DNA from: Neorhizobium sp. UBA3556
GTDB taxonomy: Bacteria; Pseudomonadota; Alphaproteobacteria; Rhizobiales; Rhizobiaceae
Direction: 5' to 3'
DNA length: 64,000 nt
NCBI GenBank assembly: GCA_002376235.1
Contig: DFNX01000016.1
Location: 62,001 to 126,000, forward strand
The position numbers were made by a program, and so were the translations under genes. This document shows, in pieces, positions 19,189 through 27,526 of this stretch. The notes under the pieces are model-generated. The model worked only from the letters and a program-made list of their open reading frames with translations. It was not told the origin of the DNA and made no database searches. Every line of letters starts with the position of its first letter. Within the stretch, counting starts at the first letter, position 1.

Positions 19189-19227
19189 GCCTCGTTTTCA
19201 TGAACATCATGAAACGAGGCTTTTTTA
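19189..19227 (+). terminator. Terminator of tRNA-Asn
   Basis: A near-perfect hairpin, GCCTCGTTTTCATGA paired with TCATGAAACGAGGC, followed by TTTTTT, 12 bases after the tRNA. Confidence 0.85.
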
Positions 19228-19495
19228 TTTCCTAGCGAATTCGCATGTCTCTACTGTGACACGGACGTGCCCGGTTTGGTCGGCGCATATTCCGGCCGTG
19301 CGACCTGCTTCGTTCCCAGTTCAATCATTTGACCTGCCCTGGCTTTTGTCACCAGCGCGACAAGTCAGTTGCCGCAGACGTATTCGGTTGCTGCGTCAGT
19401 TCCGCAAGAGCCGCAAACATTGCGATGCGTGAATGCAGCCATGTTGACTCGATACGAAAAATATGGAACATATAGTGAACAAGATGGAGGTGCAG

Positions 19496-19669
19496 ATGAA
19501 ACGTGCCGAAGAAGTCGCAGAGCGTGCCCTTGCCATGGTCGCAGCATCCCGTGCTTTGCGGGAGCGCCAGGACAGAGAGCGCAGGGAGGTTTACGAACGG
19601 GTGCATATTGCCTCGCTGCGCAAACCGATCATCCCCAAGGGGATCCAGTTGAGATTGAACCTGCAATAA
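19496..19669 (+). CDS. Small charged protein of unknown function
   Basis: A 57-residue protein beginning MKRAEEVAERALAMVAASRA, predicted to form a highly charged amphipathic helix (RERQDRERREVYERV), with a basic C-terminal tail. The ATG at 19496 is preceded by GGAGG with a five-base spacer, far better than the upstream ATG at 19463. I do not recognise the family. It lies between tRNA-Asn and a convergent exoD-like gene. Confidence 0.5.
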   Translation: MKRAEEVAERALAMVAASRALRERQDRERREVYERVHIASLRKPIIPKGIQLRLNLQ

Positions 19670-19703
19670 AAAAATCCCGACATAGTCGCGCCATGTCGGG
19701 ATT
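19670..19703 (-). terminator. Terminator of the ExoD-like gene
   Basis: An 11-base perfect stem (19673-19683 with 19693-19703), followed on the minus strand by a run of seven T. It may also slow plus-strand transcription from the small gene ending at 19669. Confidence 0.85.
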
Positions 19704-19730
19704 GATCTTTGGTCGTGGTTGGCGATCTTC

Positions 19731-20378
19731 TCAGCTGAAGAATGTCGCAAGGCCTTGGCCAGCGCTGAAGGCTGCATAGGCGAGAATGCCGAAATAGATG
19801 ATCGTTATCAGATTGAAGAGATGACCTGCGAGCACGACTGCGCCGTCCCGCTGTAATATGCCTGCGGAAAGTAGCAGAATGGCGATGCCGGGAAGTGTGT
19901 TCGAAAAGGGAATAAGGCCCAAGGGAAACATCAGCAGAACGCCAGCAAGCGTGATTGCAAGTCCGTTAAGCCGATTGACCGTAGCTCCGGTGGTAAGCGC
20001 ACGCATGCGCGGCTTCAGAAAGCGATCAAGGCGGGACACGATATTGGCGCCTTTGTCCAGAGCAGGGACAAGCTTCTGCGTATCGAGTTGGCGATCCAGA
20101 ATCTTGCTGGGCAGCCAGGGCATCCGGTTCAGTGTGATCGCAACACTTATGAGAATAATAGCGGCGCCGAATACGGTGCTGACGCCGGGAATGGAAACCG
20201 GAATGAGAAAGGGTAGGGAAGCAATCGCGCAGACCAGCAGTAACCCCTGTTCGCCGATCCGCTCCATCAGGTCCCTCAGGGAAACCGTCGGTCCCTGAAT
20301 GCCTTTGATCAGGTCTCGAAGAGTTTCGCTCAGTGAGGTGCTGGTGTCCTGAAAGTCGAATTTATCGTGCAAAAGCAT
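19731..20378 (-). CDS. ExoD family membrane protein
   Basis: A 215-residue inner-membrane protein of the ExoD family, named for an S. meliloti locus affecting exopolysaccharide and alkaline tolerance; the biochemical role is not known. It has a soluble start (SETLRDLIKGIQGPTVSLRD), then hydrophobic segments including SLPFLIPVSIPGVSTVFG and MFPLGLIPFSNTLPG, with an ERIGEQG family motif. I start it at the ATG at 20378; an upstream frame adds 17 Cys/Pro-rich residues of doubtful coding value. Confidence 0.85.
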   Translation of the reverse strand: MLLHDKFDFQDTSTSLSETLRDLIKGIQGPTVSLRDLMERIGEQGLLLVCAIASLPFLIPVSIPGVSTVFGAAIILISVAITLNRMPWLPSKILDRQLDTQKLVPALDKGANIVSRLDRFLKPRMRALTTGATVNRLNGLAITLAGVLLMFPLGLIPFSNTLPGIAILLLSAGILQRDGAVVLAGHLFNLITIIYFGILAYAAFSAGQGLATFFS

Positions 20379-20494
20379 ACTCCATTGCCGCCACAGGGGT
20401 GGCAATGGATAGCAGCAACAATACGTCAAGCAAAGTCCATGCTCCTACCCTCGCGGGAAACGGATGGAGTGGGTTGGAATATGCTGCGGTTTTT

Positions 20495-20605
20495 CTACTT
20501 CTGGTGAGTCTCAAGCCAATGGTCGTAGATGCCGCAAATGATGACCACGGCCAGAACGCCCAAAACAATTGGATTGATGGATGTGAAGAATTCTACGTAA
20601 TGCAT
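20495..20605 (-). CDS. 36-residue single-pass membrane peptide
   Basis: A short protein beginning MHYVEFFTSINPIVLGVLAV, with one predicted membrane helix and a charged end (YDHWLETHQK). The ATG at 20605 is preceded by GGAGGAG with a six-base spacer, which strongly supports translation. A longer frame starting at 20713 lacks this support. The family is not recognised. Confidence 0.55.
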   Translation of the reverse strand: MHYVEFFTSINPIVLGVLAVVIICGIYDHWLETHQK

Positions 20606-20807
20606 GCCAGTCTCCTCCTGCTGCATTTTCGATACCTGGCGCCTTCCCCCGCCGAGTATGTCTTCAATATTATCATCAACGTGCGGTTGATGCAAAAAGA
20701 TGCTATCCGGCAAAATGCCGCAGGATCAGGGTTTGAGCCCTCCGGAAGGAATGGGCTGGCAACGGGGCGGGGGGGCTGCTGAGGGTGTGTCGGGGCGTCC
20801 GGCTGTC

Positions 20808-20843
20808 GCTTGCGGTGAGGGGGCTTGCGGTGAGGGGGGGGGG
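20808..20843. repeat. Imperfect tandem repeat ending in a ten-G tract
   Basis: GCTTGCGGTGAGGGG occurs at 20808-20822 and again from 20823, where the final G run extends to ten (20834-20843). The surrounding 20700-20990 spacer is G-rich, has a hairpin at 20901-20931 (CTTCCCGAAA paired with TTTCGGGAAG), and no recognisable gene. Confidence 0.7.
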
Positions 20844-21003
20844 AATGTCGCTTTTCGATCGCGACAGGAGGCCACAGGCCCGAGACGTCTGCACGAAAAA
20901 CTTCCCGAAAATGCGCACCCATTTCGGGAAGCCAGTTTCGGGAAGATTGCCTGCAAAAGCGAAAATTAAGGCCGAAAACAGATCTGAGGGCGCGACGCGG
21001 GCG

Positions 21004-21120
21004 TTAGAAGAGCGCCAGAACCATGTGTAGAACATAAAGTATGGCGGAGAGCGAAACGATTGTCGCGAACGCAGCAAAGGCGTCTGATAAGGTCAGTTTC
21101 ATGTCGATCATCGCCGTCAT
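21004..21120 (-). CDS. 38-residue single-pass membrane peptide
   Basis: A short frame encoding MTAMIDMKLTLSDAFAAFAT followed by a hydrophobic helix ending in HMVLALF. AAGGA lies about six bases before the ATG. It is another tiny single-helix membrane protein, 400 bases from the 36-residue one. The family is not recognised and coding is supported only by the ribosome site and helix. The 350 bases between it and tRNA-Cys show one small hairpin (21182-21201) and no gene. Confidence 0.45.
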   Translation of the reverse strand: MTAMIDMKLTLSDAFAAFATIVSLSAILYVLHMVLALF

Positions 21121-21472
21121 GGCGATCCTTCTGAAAGAAAGGCTCTGGCGGCAACATCGCCGCTTCGGACATGAATAGGCCGGCCATTTTAAGGAATGGC
21201 CAATGGGGAATGTAAATATTGTGTTAAGTGAATGGGGTTGGCCAGCTTTCCCATTCAGGCCGCATTGCAGGTAAAGGCGAGTTTTATCTCGCTTCGTCGG
21301 CCGAGATCGGCCGTCGTTTCTCGATGAGGCAGAAAGGGATGATGGAAAATAGGGGATTGGGAATGAAGCGTCGCGCCCTGATTTTGTGTGGCGGAACGCC
21401 CAAAGCCCGGATTGTCACACCTGAAGAAAATAATCAGGAGGGCGATCGGTTAAGTCGATGCTTGGAAGGGAT

Positions 21473-21546
21473 TGGAGGCCTCGCCCGGAATTGAACCGGG
21501 GTACGAGGATTTGCAGTCCTCTGCGTCACCACTCCGCCACGAGGCC
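21473..21546 (-). tRNA. tRNA-Cys (GCA)
   Basis: On the minus strand: acceptor GGCCTCG pairs with CGAGGCC, the anticodon loop holds GCA within GGACTGCAAATCC, the T arm contains GGTTCAATTCC, discriminator T, and an encoded CCA. Confidence 0.96.
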
Positions 21547-21786
21547 ATCCATGCAGTAGTTTGCGGTGTGTGACGGGGCGTTTAGAACGAATCGAATTGT
21601 CGCGCAAGCGCCTTGAACGCCAATCTTCACATTTTTCTTGTCGCATCCATTGTCGCAGAAACTTCATGCAACGAACGAAGTCTCGCCACGCACTATGGTT
21701 AATTTTTAACTTCTTTGGGCCAGCCTGGAACCGAAAGTGCTTTGATTGGCTTTATGGCCGTAATGACGTGAATGGAGGATCGGATC

Positions 21787-21984
21787 ATGCTCACCAAATT
21801 CGCCAACGCATTTCGCCCGCCTGTTGCCGACATGGAAGGGACAGGCACGTATCCTGACGGATTGTTTGCCGCAGTGATGGCAAGCCAGGGCAAGGTCGAT
21901 GGATCTTGTGGTCTACGCTCATCCTACGAACAGGATTATCTCGCAGCGAAGAAACTCAACGAGCCGGTTCGACCGCATTCATGA
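21787..21984 (+). CDS. Small protein of unknown function
   Basis: A 65-residue protein beginning MLTKFANAFRPPVADMEGTG. GGAGGAT lies seven bases before the ATG at 21787, while the in-frame ATG at 21772 overlaps that ribosome site and is unlikely. No signal peptide or membrane helix is visible. I do not recognise the family. Confidence 0.5.
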   Translation: MLTKFANAFRPPVADMEGTGTYPDGLFAAVMASQGKVDGSCGLRSSYEQDYLAAKKLNEPVRPHS

Positions 21985-22141
21985 TGTCATTGTCGTGATC
22001 AGAGCGGTCTGCGTTGCGCCATCTTCTCTTGGCGGATGGAGCGGATGATTGCAGCTTTTTTGTAGAGCCGCCACGCGCCGTCTTGAAACCATTTGCCTGC
22101 GCCAGTAATACGGTCGATAGACAGGATACGAGGCGCAGGAC

Positions 22142-22795
22142 ATGATAGATTTCGAAGCCGCCCGGATAAAGATGGTGGAGAACCAGATCCGGACCACTGA
22201 CGTAACGTCGCATTCCGTTCTGCGGGCGTTTCTTGCTGTGCCAAGGGAAGCTTTTGTGCCCGAAAAGGCAAAGCAGTTGGCCTATCTCGATACGGATATC
22301 GAGTTGGCGCCGGGGCGCTATCTTATGGAAGCTTCGCCTTTGGCAAAGCAGCTTCAGGCAGCCGAAATCACCAAAACTGATCGGGTTCTCGATGTCGGAA
22401 CCGGCAGCGGTTATGTCGCAGCCGTTCTCTCGCATCTGGCCGGATCGGTAACTGCGCTCGAAAGCGACCCTGCGCTCGCCGAACAGGCGAGCCATAATCT
22501 GAAGGCGCTCGACTGTCTGAACGCGACGGTCGTCACCGGCGACCTGACCAAAGGGTATTCAGATACTGCGCCTTACGACCTCATCTTCGTCAATGGTGCG
22601 GTCGAGGAAGTGCCATCGGCACTTCTCGATCAGCTGGCGGATGGCGGACGGCTCGTTGCCGTCATAGGCTACGGCAATGCTGCGCAGGCCAAGATCCTGC
22701 TCAAGGAGCGTGGCGCGATATCCGAAAGCTCCCGTTTCAATCTTTCGATCAAGCCGTTACCGGGCTTCACAAAGGTCAAGGAATTCGTTTTTTGA
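22142..22795 (+). CDS. PCM-like SAM-dependent methyltransferase
   Basis: A 217-residue member of the protein-L-isoaspartate methyltransferase family. The SAM-binding motif VLDVGTGSGYVAAVL (about residues 82-96) is intact. The region where canonical PCM enzymes carry the catalytic TISQP motif instead reads LAPGRYLMEASPLAK, so isoaspartate repair activity is doubtful. A second paralogue lies at 44639. It is followed by a strong terminator and a RIME-like element rather than by tolC, the neighbour I would expect in related genomes. Confidence 0.85.
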   Translation: MIDFEAARIKMVENQIRTTDVTSHSVLRAFLAVPREAFVPEKAKQLAYLDTDIELAPGRYLMEASPLAKQLQAAEITKTDRVLDVGTGSGYVAAVLSHLAGSVTALESDPALAEQASHNLKALDCLNATVVTGDLTKGYSDTAPYDLIFVNGAVEEVPSALLDQLADGGRLVAVIGYGNAAQAKILLKERGAISESSRFNLSIKPLPGFTKVKEFVF

Positions 22796-22821
22796 AATTG
22801 GTCTAATCAACCAAACCATTG

Positions 22822-22843
22822 GGGGCGCTTGGCGCCCCTTTTT
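22822..22843 (+). terminator. Terminator of the PCM-like gene
   Basis: A seven-base perfect stem GGGGCGC/GCGCCCC with a TTG loop, followed by TTTTT, 27 bases after the stop codon. Confidence 0.85.
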
Positions 22844-22984
22844 CGTTTCCGATTGGTTGCATCTGTTGCACGGGAGACTCAATGGCTGTGCAAAACCTGT
22901 GTATCGCGGTCTTTGCCAACCCTCGTCACATTGTGTCTTCTCGCCAAGCCCTTACACTAAGCGGCGAGTTTACCACCGTCGTTT

Positions 22985-23088
22985 AAAGCGTGTCGCGAGA
23001 AGTGTGCAGCGGTTTTGCGGTAACGACATGCGATAAAACAAGGTGTTAAAGCGTGATCAGCTGATCCGAGGGGTCGCGTCACGCTTTT
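22985..23088. repeat. RIME-like element, divergent copy
   Basis: About 100 bases with the same two-palindrome plan as the other copies. The first runs from GCGTGTCGCGAGAAG to ACGACATGCG, and after AAAACAAGG the second runs from TTAAAGCGTGA to TCACGCTTTT. The sequence is clearly related to, but divergent from, the copies at 10664 and 27076. The rest of the 22844-23119 spacer holds no convincing gene. Confidence 0.7.
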
Positions 23089-23119
23089 GACGGCAGCACT
23101 CGGCAACTGCGAGGAAGAA

Positions 23120-24031
23120 ATGGCTCAGCCAAATGTAGCGCGAGAACCCTCCATGGAGGAGATATTGGCGTCGATCCGCCGGATCATTGAAAGCAATGAT
23201 CCAGGTTCGGATGCCGCCCTGCAGGAAGACGTGTCTGCATTCGATGACGACGAGATCGAAGGCTTTGACGGCCCCGTGGCTTTTGCGCCTGATCTTGCGG
23301 CCAATGATGCAGGCCTGCCGCGTCAACCGGAATTTTCTCAGCGGCCGGAACTGGTTGCAGCGCCTGCCGCTGCAGAAAAGTCGTTGTCGCTTGCGGATGT
23401 TGCAGCCCGGGTTCGTGCCGCCTCGGTACGCCATCAGGATATGGCGGCGTCACGCGCCGGTGCGGCCTCGGATGCGGGTTCGTCCCTGGCCCGCGACTCG
23501 ATGCCTCTTGGCACCGAAACTGTAACGCAGGCCAGTTTCAAGGAGCCTTCGGCGCCGGTCATTGCTTTGCAATTGCCCGAGCTTCGACCCTCATTCGGTA
23601 ACGCGGACACGGTACGGTCCAGTGCTCCGGTGATGGCTGAAACCGCGCGTATTGTTGATGAAGAGATTCTGCAGCCGGCTCGATCCGCATCCATTCAGGA
23701 TGTGACGGCTCTTGAGACGAACAGGTCTGAACCGGTAGAAGTTCCCGCCCATCCCGCTCCGGTGGAAGCCAAGCCGGAACCTGCGCAGCCGGAAACGTCG
23801 GTTGCCGCCATGGCGGGCCTGCTTTCCGAAGCTGCCGGCGCCCAGGTAGCACGATCGTTCGGCGAACTTGCTGAAATATTCGACGGGCTGGAACGTCGCT
23901 CGGTGGAAGAAATGGCGCAGGACATGCTGCGCCCGATGCTTCAGGAATGGCTGGACGACAATCTGCCGACGTTGGTCGAGCGTCTCGTGCGCGAGGAAAT
24001 CGAGCGCGTCGCCCGCGGCCCGCGCCGCTGA
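23120..24031 (+). CDS. popZ: Polar organising protein PopZ (DUF2497)
   Basis: A 303-residue PopZ homologue. It has the short N-terminal helix EPSMEEILASIRRIIESND, a long Ala/Pro/Glu-rich linker that is probably disordered (residues about 30-240), and the conserved C-terminal helices MAQDMLRPMLQEWLDDNLP and LVERLVREEIERV used for oligomerisation. PopZ self-assembles at the cell pole and anchors chromosome and cell-cycle factors in alphaproteobacteria. The start at 23120 has GAGGAAG upstream; an earlier frame adds 11 residues from the RIME-like element. valS follows, after a terminator. Confidence 0.9.
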   Translation: MAQPNVAREPSMEEILASIRRIIESNDPGSDAALQEDVSAFDDDEIEGFDGPVAFAPDLAANDAGLPRQPEFSQRPELVAAPAAAEKSLSLADVAARVRAASVRHQDMAASRAGAASDAGSSLARDSMPLGTETVTQASFKEPSAPVIALQLPELRPSFGNADTVRSSAPVMAETARIVDEEILQPARSASIQDVTALETNRSEPVEVPAHPAPVEAKPEPAQPETSVAAMAGLLSEAAGAQVARSFGELAEIFDGLERRSVEEMAQDMLRPMLQEWLDDNLPTLVERLVREEIERVARGPRR

Positions 24032-24056
24032 TCCGCCGCATTGGTTCTTCAATAAG

Positions 24057-24084
24057 GCCGCTCCGGCAACGGGGCGGCTTTTTT
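24057..24084 (+). terminator. Terminator of popZ
   Basis: A stem GCCGCTCC/GGGGCGGC (one G-T pair) with a six-base loop, followed by TTTTTT. Confidence 0.8.
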
Positions 24085-24152
24085 ATTGACTTGCCACCCC
24101 CCACATCTTTAACAACCCAGCATCATATTCATAAATAAAAACGGGTCAGGAA

Positions 24153-27068
24153 ATGCTCGAAAAGACCTACGATTCCGCCGCTGTCGAACCGAAGATTGCA
24201 AAAGCCTGGGATGACGCGAATGCTTTCCGCGCCGGCGCCAATGCCAAGCCGGGTGCGGAAACCTTCACGATCGTTATCCCGCCGCCGAACGTCACCGGTT
24301 CGCTGCACATGGGCCATGCGCTCAACAACACGCTGCAGGACATCATGGTCCGCTTCGAGCGCATGCGCGGCAAGGACGTGTTGTGGCAGCCGGGCATGGA
24401 CCATGCCGGTATCGCCACGCAAATGGTCGTCGAGCGCAAGCTTGCTGCTGAAAAGCTTCCCGGCCGCCGCGAGATGGGCCGCGAGGCTTTTGTCGACAAG
24501 GTCTGGGAATGGAAGGAAGAATCCGGCGGCCTGATCTTCAACCAGTTGAAGCGTCTTGGCGCTTCCTGCGATTGGTCGCGTGAACGCTTCACCATGGACG
24601 AGGGCCTGTCCAAGGCTGTGCTCGAGGTTTTTGTCACGCTCTACAAGGAAGGTCTGATCTATCGCGGCAAGCGACTGGTCAACTGGGATCCGAAATTCGA
24701 GACTGCCATTTCCGACATGGAAGTCGAGAACAAGGAAGCCGACGGCCATATGTGGCACTTCAAGTACCCGCTGGCCGGCGGCGAAACCTATACCTATGTC
24801 GAGAAGGATGCTGACGGTAACGTCATTCTGTCGGAAGAGCGCAATTACATCTCGATTGCCACGACCCGCCCGGAAACCATGCTGGGCGATGGTGCTGTTG
24901 CCGTTCACCCAACCGATGAGCGTTATGCCTCGATCGTCGGCAAGCTCTGTGAGATTCCGGTCGGGCCGAAGGAACATCGCCGTCTGATCCCGATCATCAC
25001 CGACGAATATCCGGACAAGGATTTTGGCTCGGGCGCGGTCAAGATCACCGGCGCGCATGATTTCAACGACTATCAGGTCGCCAAGCGCAACGACATCCCG
25101 CTCTATCGCCTGATGGATACCAGGGCAGCGATGCGCGACGACGGCGAAGTTTATGCCGATTGCGCCGCAAAGGCCCAGGCGATCACCAAATCCGGTGAGT
25201 TGCCGAGCGAAAACGATGTCGACGAGATCAACCTTGTTCCCGACGATTATCGCGGTCTCGACCGGATGGTCGCGCGTGCAAAGATTATCGAGGCTATCAA
25301 TGCCGAAGGTCTGGCCGTCACGATCAAGGATGCCGAAGGCAACGACATTCCCTATGTCGAGAACAAGAAGATCATGCAGCCCTTCGGTGACCGTTCCGGC
25401 GTCGTCATCGAACCGATGCTGACCGATCAGTGGTTCGTAGATAACAAGGCACTGGCTGGCCCGGCGCTCGATTCGGTTCGTGAAGGCCGCACCAACTTCG
25501 TTCCGAAAAACTGGGAAAAGACCTACTTCAACTGGCTGGAAAACATCGAGCCGTGGTGCATTTCGCGCCAGCTCTGGTGGGGTCACCAGATCCCCGCATG
25601 GTACGGTCCTGATGGCCAGTGCTTCGTCGAAAAGGGCGAAGAAGAGGCGCTTGAAGCGGCAATCCAGCATTATCTGGCGCATGAAGGCCCGTGGAAGGCC
25701 TGGGTGCAGGAAAAGCTCGAAAACTTCGCGCCGGGTGAAATTCTGACCCGTGACGAAGACGTGCTGGACACCTGGTTCTCGTCGGCTCTGTGGCCTTTCT
25801 CGACCCTCGGCTGGCCGGACAAGACGCCGGAACTCGAGCGTTATTATCCGACCAATGTTCTCGTCACCGGCTTCGACATCATTCCGTTCTGGGTCGTTCG
25901 CATGATGCAGATGGGTCTGCATTTCATGAAGGACGCCGAAGGAAAGGGTGTCGAGCCGTTCAACACGATCTACATCCATGCGCTGGTTCGCGACAAGAAC
26001 GGCAACAAGATGTCGAAGTCCAAGGGCAACGTCATCGACCCGCTCGATCTGATCGACGAATACGGCGCCGACGCGCTGCGTTTCACGCTGGCCATCATGG
26101 CGGCGCAGGGCAGGGACGTGAAGCTCGATCCGGCCCGCATTGCCGGTTATCGAAACTTCGGCACCAAGCTGTGGAATGCGACCCGCTTCGGCGAGATGAA
26201 CGGCGTTGTCCGCAATGCCGCCTTCAAACCGGAAGACGCCAAGCTGACGGTCAACCGCTGGATACTCACCGAACTGTCGAAGACGGTTGTGGAAGTGACG
26301 ACGGCGATCGAAACCTACCGCTTCAACGAAGCGGCCGGCGGCCTCTACCGTTTCGTCTGGAATCAGGTCTGCGACTGGTATGTCGAACTGCTGAAGCCGA
26401 TCTTCATGGGCGAGGACGAGGCTGCCAAGGCGGAAGCACAGGCCTGCATGGCCTATGTCATGGAAAAGGCCTATGCGCTTCTGCATCCGTTCATGCCGTT
26501 CATGACGGAAGAACTGTGGGAACATACGGCAGAGCGTGACGGTCTTCTGGCGCATGGCGAGTGGCCGGTAGCTGACTTTGCCGACGAAGACGCGGCAGAC
26601 GAAATCAACTGGTTGATCGATATCGTTTCGGGCCTGCGCTCGGCCCGTTCGGAAATGAACGTCCCGCCGTCCGCCACCGCGCCCCTGATCGTCGTTGGCG
26701 CCAACGATGTAACTTCGGCCCGTCTCGGTCGTCACGAGGCCGCGATCAAGCGCCTCGCGCGTGCGGAGAGCATCGAGATGGCAGGGAGTGCCCCGAAGGG
26801 GGCAGCCCAGATCGTCGTCGGCGAGGCGACCGTCTGCCTGCCGCTGGGCAATCTGATCGATCTGGCTGCTGAAAAGGCGCGTATCGAAAAGGCGATCGGC
26901 AAGACGGAACAGGAAATGGAGCGCTTGAACAAGAAGCTTTCCAACGAGAAGTTCATTGCCAACGCCGATCCCGAAGTGGTTGCAGCCGACCGCGAGCGTT
27001 ATGCCGAGCTTGAGGTCCAGCTTGCCAATCTCAAGATCGCACTGACGCGGATCGCCGAAGCCGGCTGA
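24153..27068 (+). CDS. valS: Valyl-tRNA synthetase
   Basis: A 971-residue class I aminoacyl-tRNA synthetase charging tRNA(Val). The HIGH motif is HMGH in PPPNVTGSLHMGHALNN (about residue 50), and the KMSKS loop is KMSKSKGNVIDP (about 621). An editing domain lies between (about 200-400), and a C-terminal coiled coil starts near LAAEKARIEKAIGKTEQEME, which is typical of ValRS. The length is normal. A RIME element follows seven bases after the stop. Confidence 0.98.
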   Translation: MLEKTYDSAAVEPKIAKAWDDANAFRAGANAKPGAETFTIVIPPPNVTGSLHMGHALNNTLQDIMVRFERMRGKDVLWQPGMDHAGIATQMVVERKLAAEKLPGRREMGREAFVDKVWEWKEESGGLIFNQLKRLGASCDWSRERFTMDEGLSKAVLEVFVTLYKEGLIYRGKRLVNWDPKFETAISDMEVENKEADGHMWHFKYPLAGGETYTYVEKDADGNVILSEERNYISIATTRPETMLGDGAVAVHPTDERYASIVGKLCEIPVGPKEHRRLIPIITDEYPDKDFGSGAVKITGAHDFNDYQVAKRNDIPLYRLMDTRAAMRDDGEVYADCAAKAQAITKSGELPSENDVDEINLVPDDYRGLDRMVARAKIIEAINAEGLAVTIKDAEGNDIPYVENKKIMQPFGDRSGVVIEPMLTDQWFVDNKALAGPALDSVREGRTNFVPKNWEKTYFNWLENIEPWCISRQLWWGHQIPAWYGPDGQCFVEKGEEEALEAAIQHYLAHEGPWKAWVQEKLENFAPGEILTRDEDVLDTWFSSALWPFSTLGWPDKTPELERYYPTNVLVTGFDIIPFWVVRMMQMGLHFMKDAEGKGVEPFNTIYIHALVRDKNGNKMSKSKGNVIDPLDLIDEYGADALRFTLAIMAAQGRDVKLDPARIAGYRNFGTKLWNATRFGEMNGVVRNAAFKPEDAKLTVNRWILTELSKTVVEVTTAIETYRFNEAAGGLYRFVWNQVCDWYVELLKPIFMGEDEAAKAEAQACMAYVMEKAYALLHPFMPFMTEELWEHTAERDGLLAHGEWPVADFADEDAADEINWLIDIVSGLRSARSEMNVPPSATAPLIVVGANDVTSARLGRHEAAIKRLARAESIEMAGSAPKGAAQIVVGEATVCLPLGNLIDLAAEKARIEKAIGKTEQEMERLNKKLSNEKFIANADPEVVAADRERYAELEVQLANLKIALTRIAEAG

Positions 27069-27075
27069 TTTTACA

Positions 27076-27180
27076 GCATGTCTCCCGAAAGTGGTCACCG
27101 CTTTCGGGATAAAGACATGCGTAAAAACAAAAAGCTAAAGCACGGCGAGCGAATCTAAAAGATCGCGATGTGCTTTAGAA
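27076..27180. repeat. RIME-type intergenic mosaic element, copy 2
   Basis: About 105 bases with two palindromes: GCATGTCTCCCGAAAG to CTTTCGGGATAAAGACATGC, then GCTAAAGCACG to TGTGCTTTAG. It is nearly identical to the element at 10664. The following 27181-27526 stretch, presumably the porin promoter and leader, shows no other recognisable feature. Confidence 0.85.
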
Positions 27181-27526
27181 GCGATTCGACAATGCTTGAT
27201 GCCGCATCCAGTGATGGGTGCGGCATTCCTGTATGCGCGAAGATGTCCAATTGATTTATTGTGCGGGTGCGTTGCCAGAGAAAAGGCGATCTGTTGCGCG
27301 AAGGTCACAACCACATATTACCACAAGATAAAATTCCAAGATCGGCTGCGATTCGTCAAATCTGCGGGTAATTTAATCTCCTGTCGGCCGATTCTCTCCT
27401 CGTTGCTGAATAGCTTACGTAAATTTTGAGCGATTGTGCATTGCAATCGTACCGACACTCGAAAGTTGTTGTTTAGGATCAACGAACTACAGTGACGCCG
27501 GTAACTTACCGGGAGTGGGAGAAAAC

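Noticed and set aside
22882..22986. A 34-codon frame (MAVQNLCIAVFANPRHIVSS...) with GGGAG upstream, between the pcm-like gene and popZ
   Set aside because: It has no helix or motif, runs up to the RIME-like element, and does not resemble a TolC N-terminus.
24129..27098. A 989-codon open frame antisense to valS
   Set aside because: It mirrors valS exactly, has no family motifs, and long antisense frames are common in GC-rich genes with biased codons.
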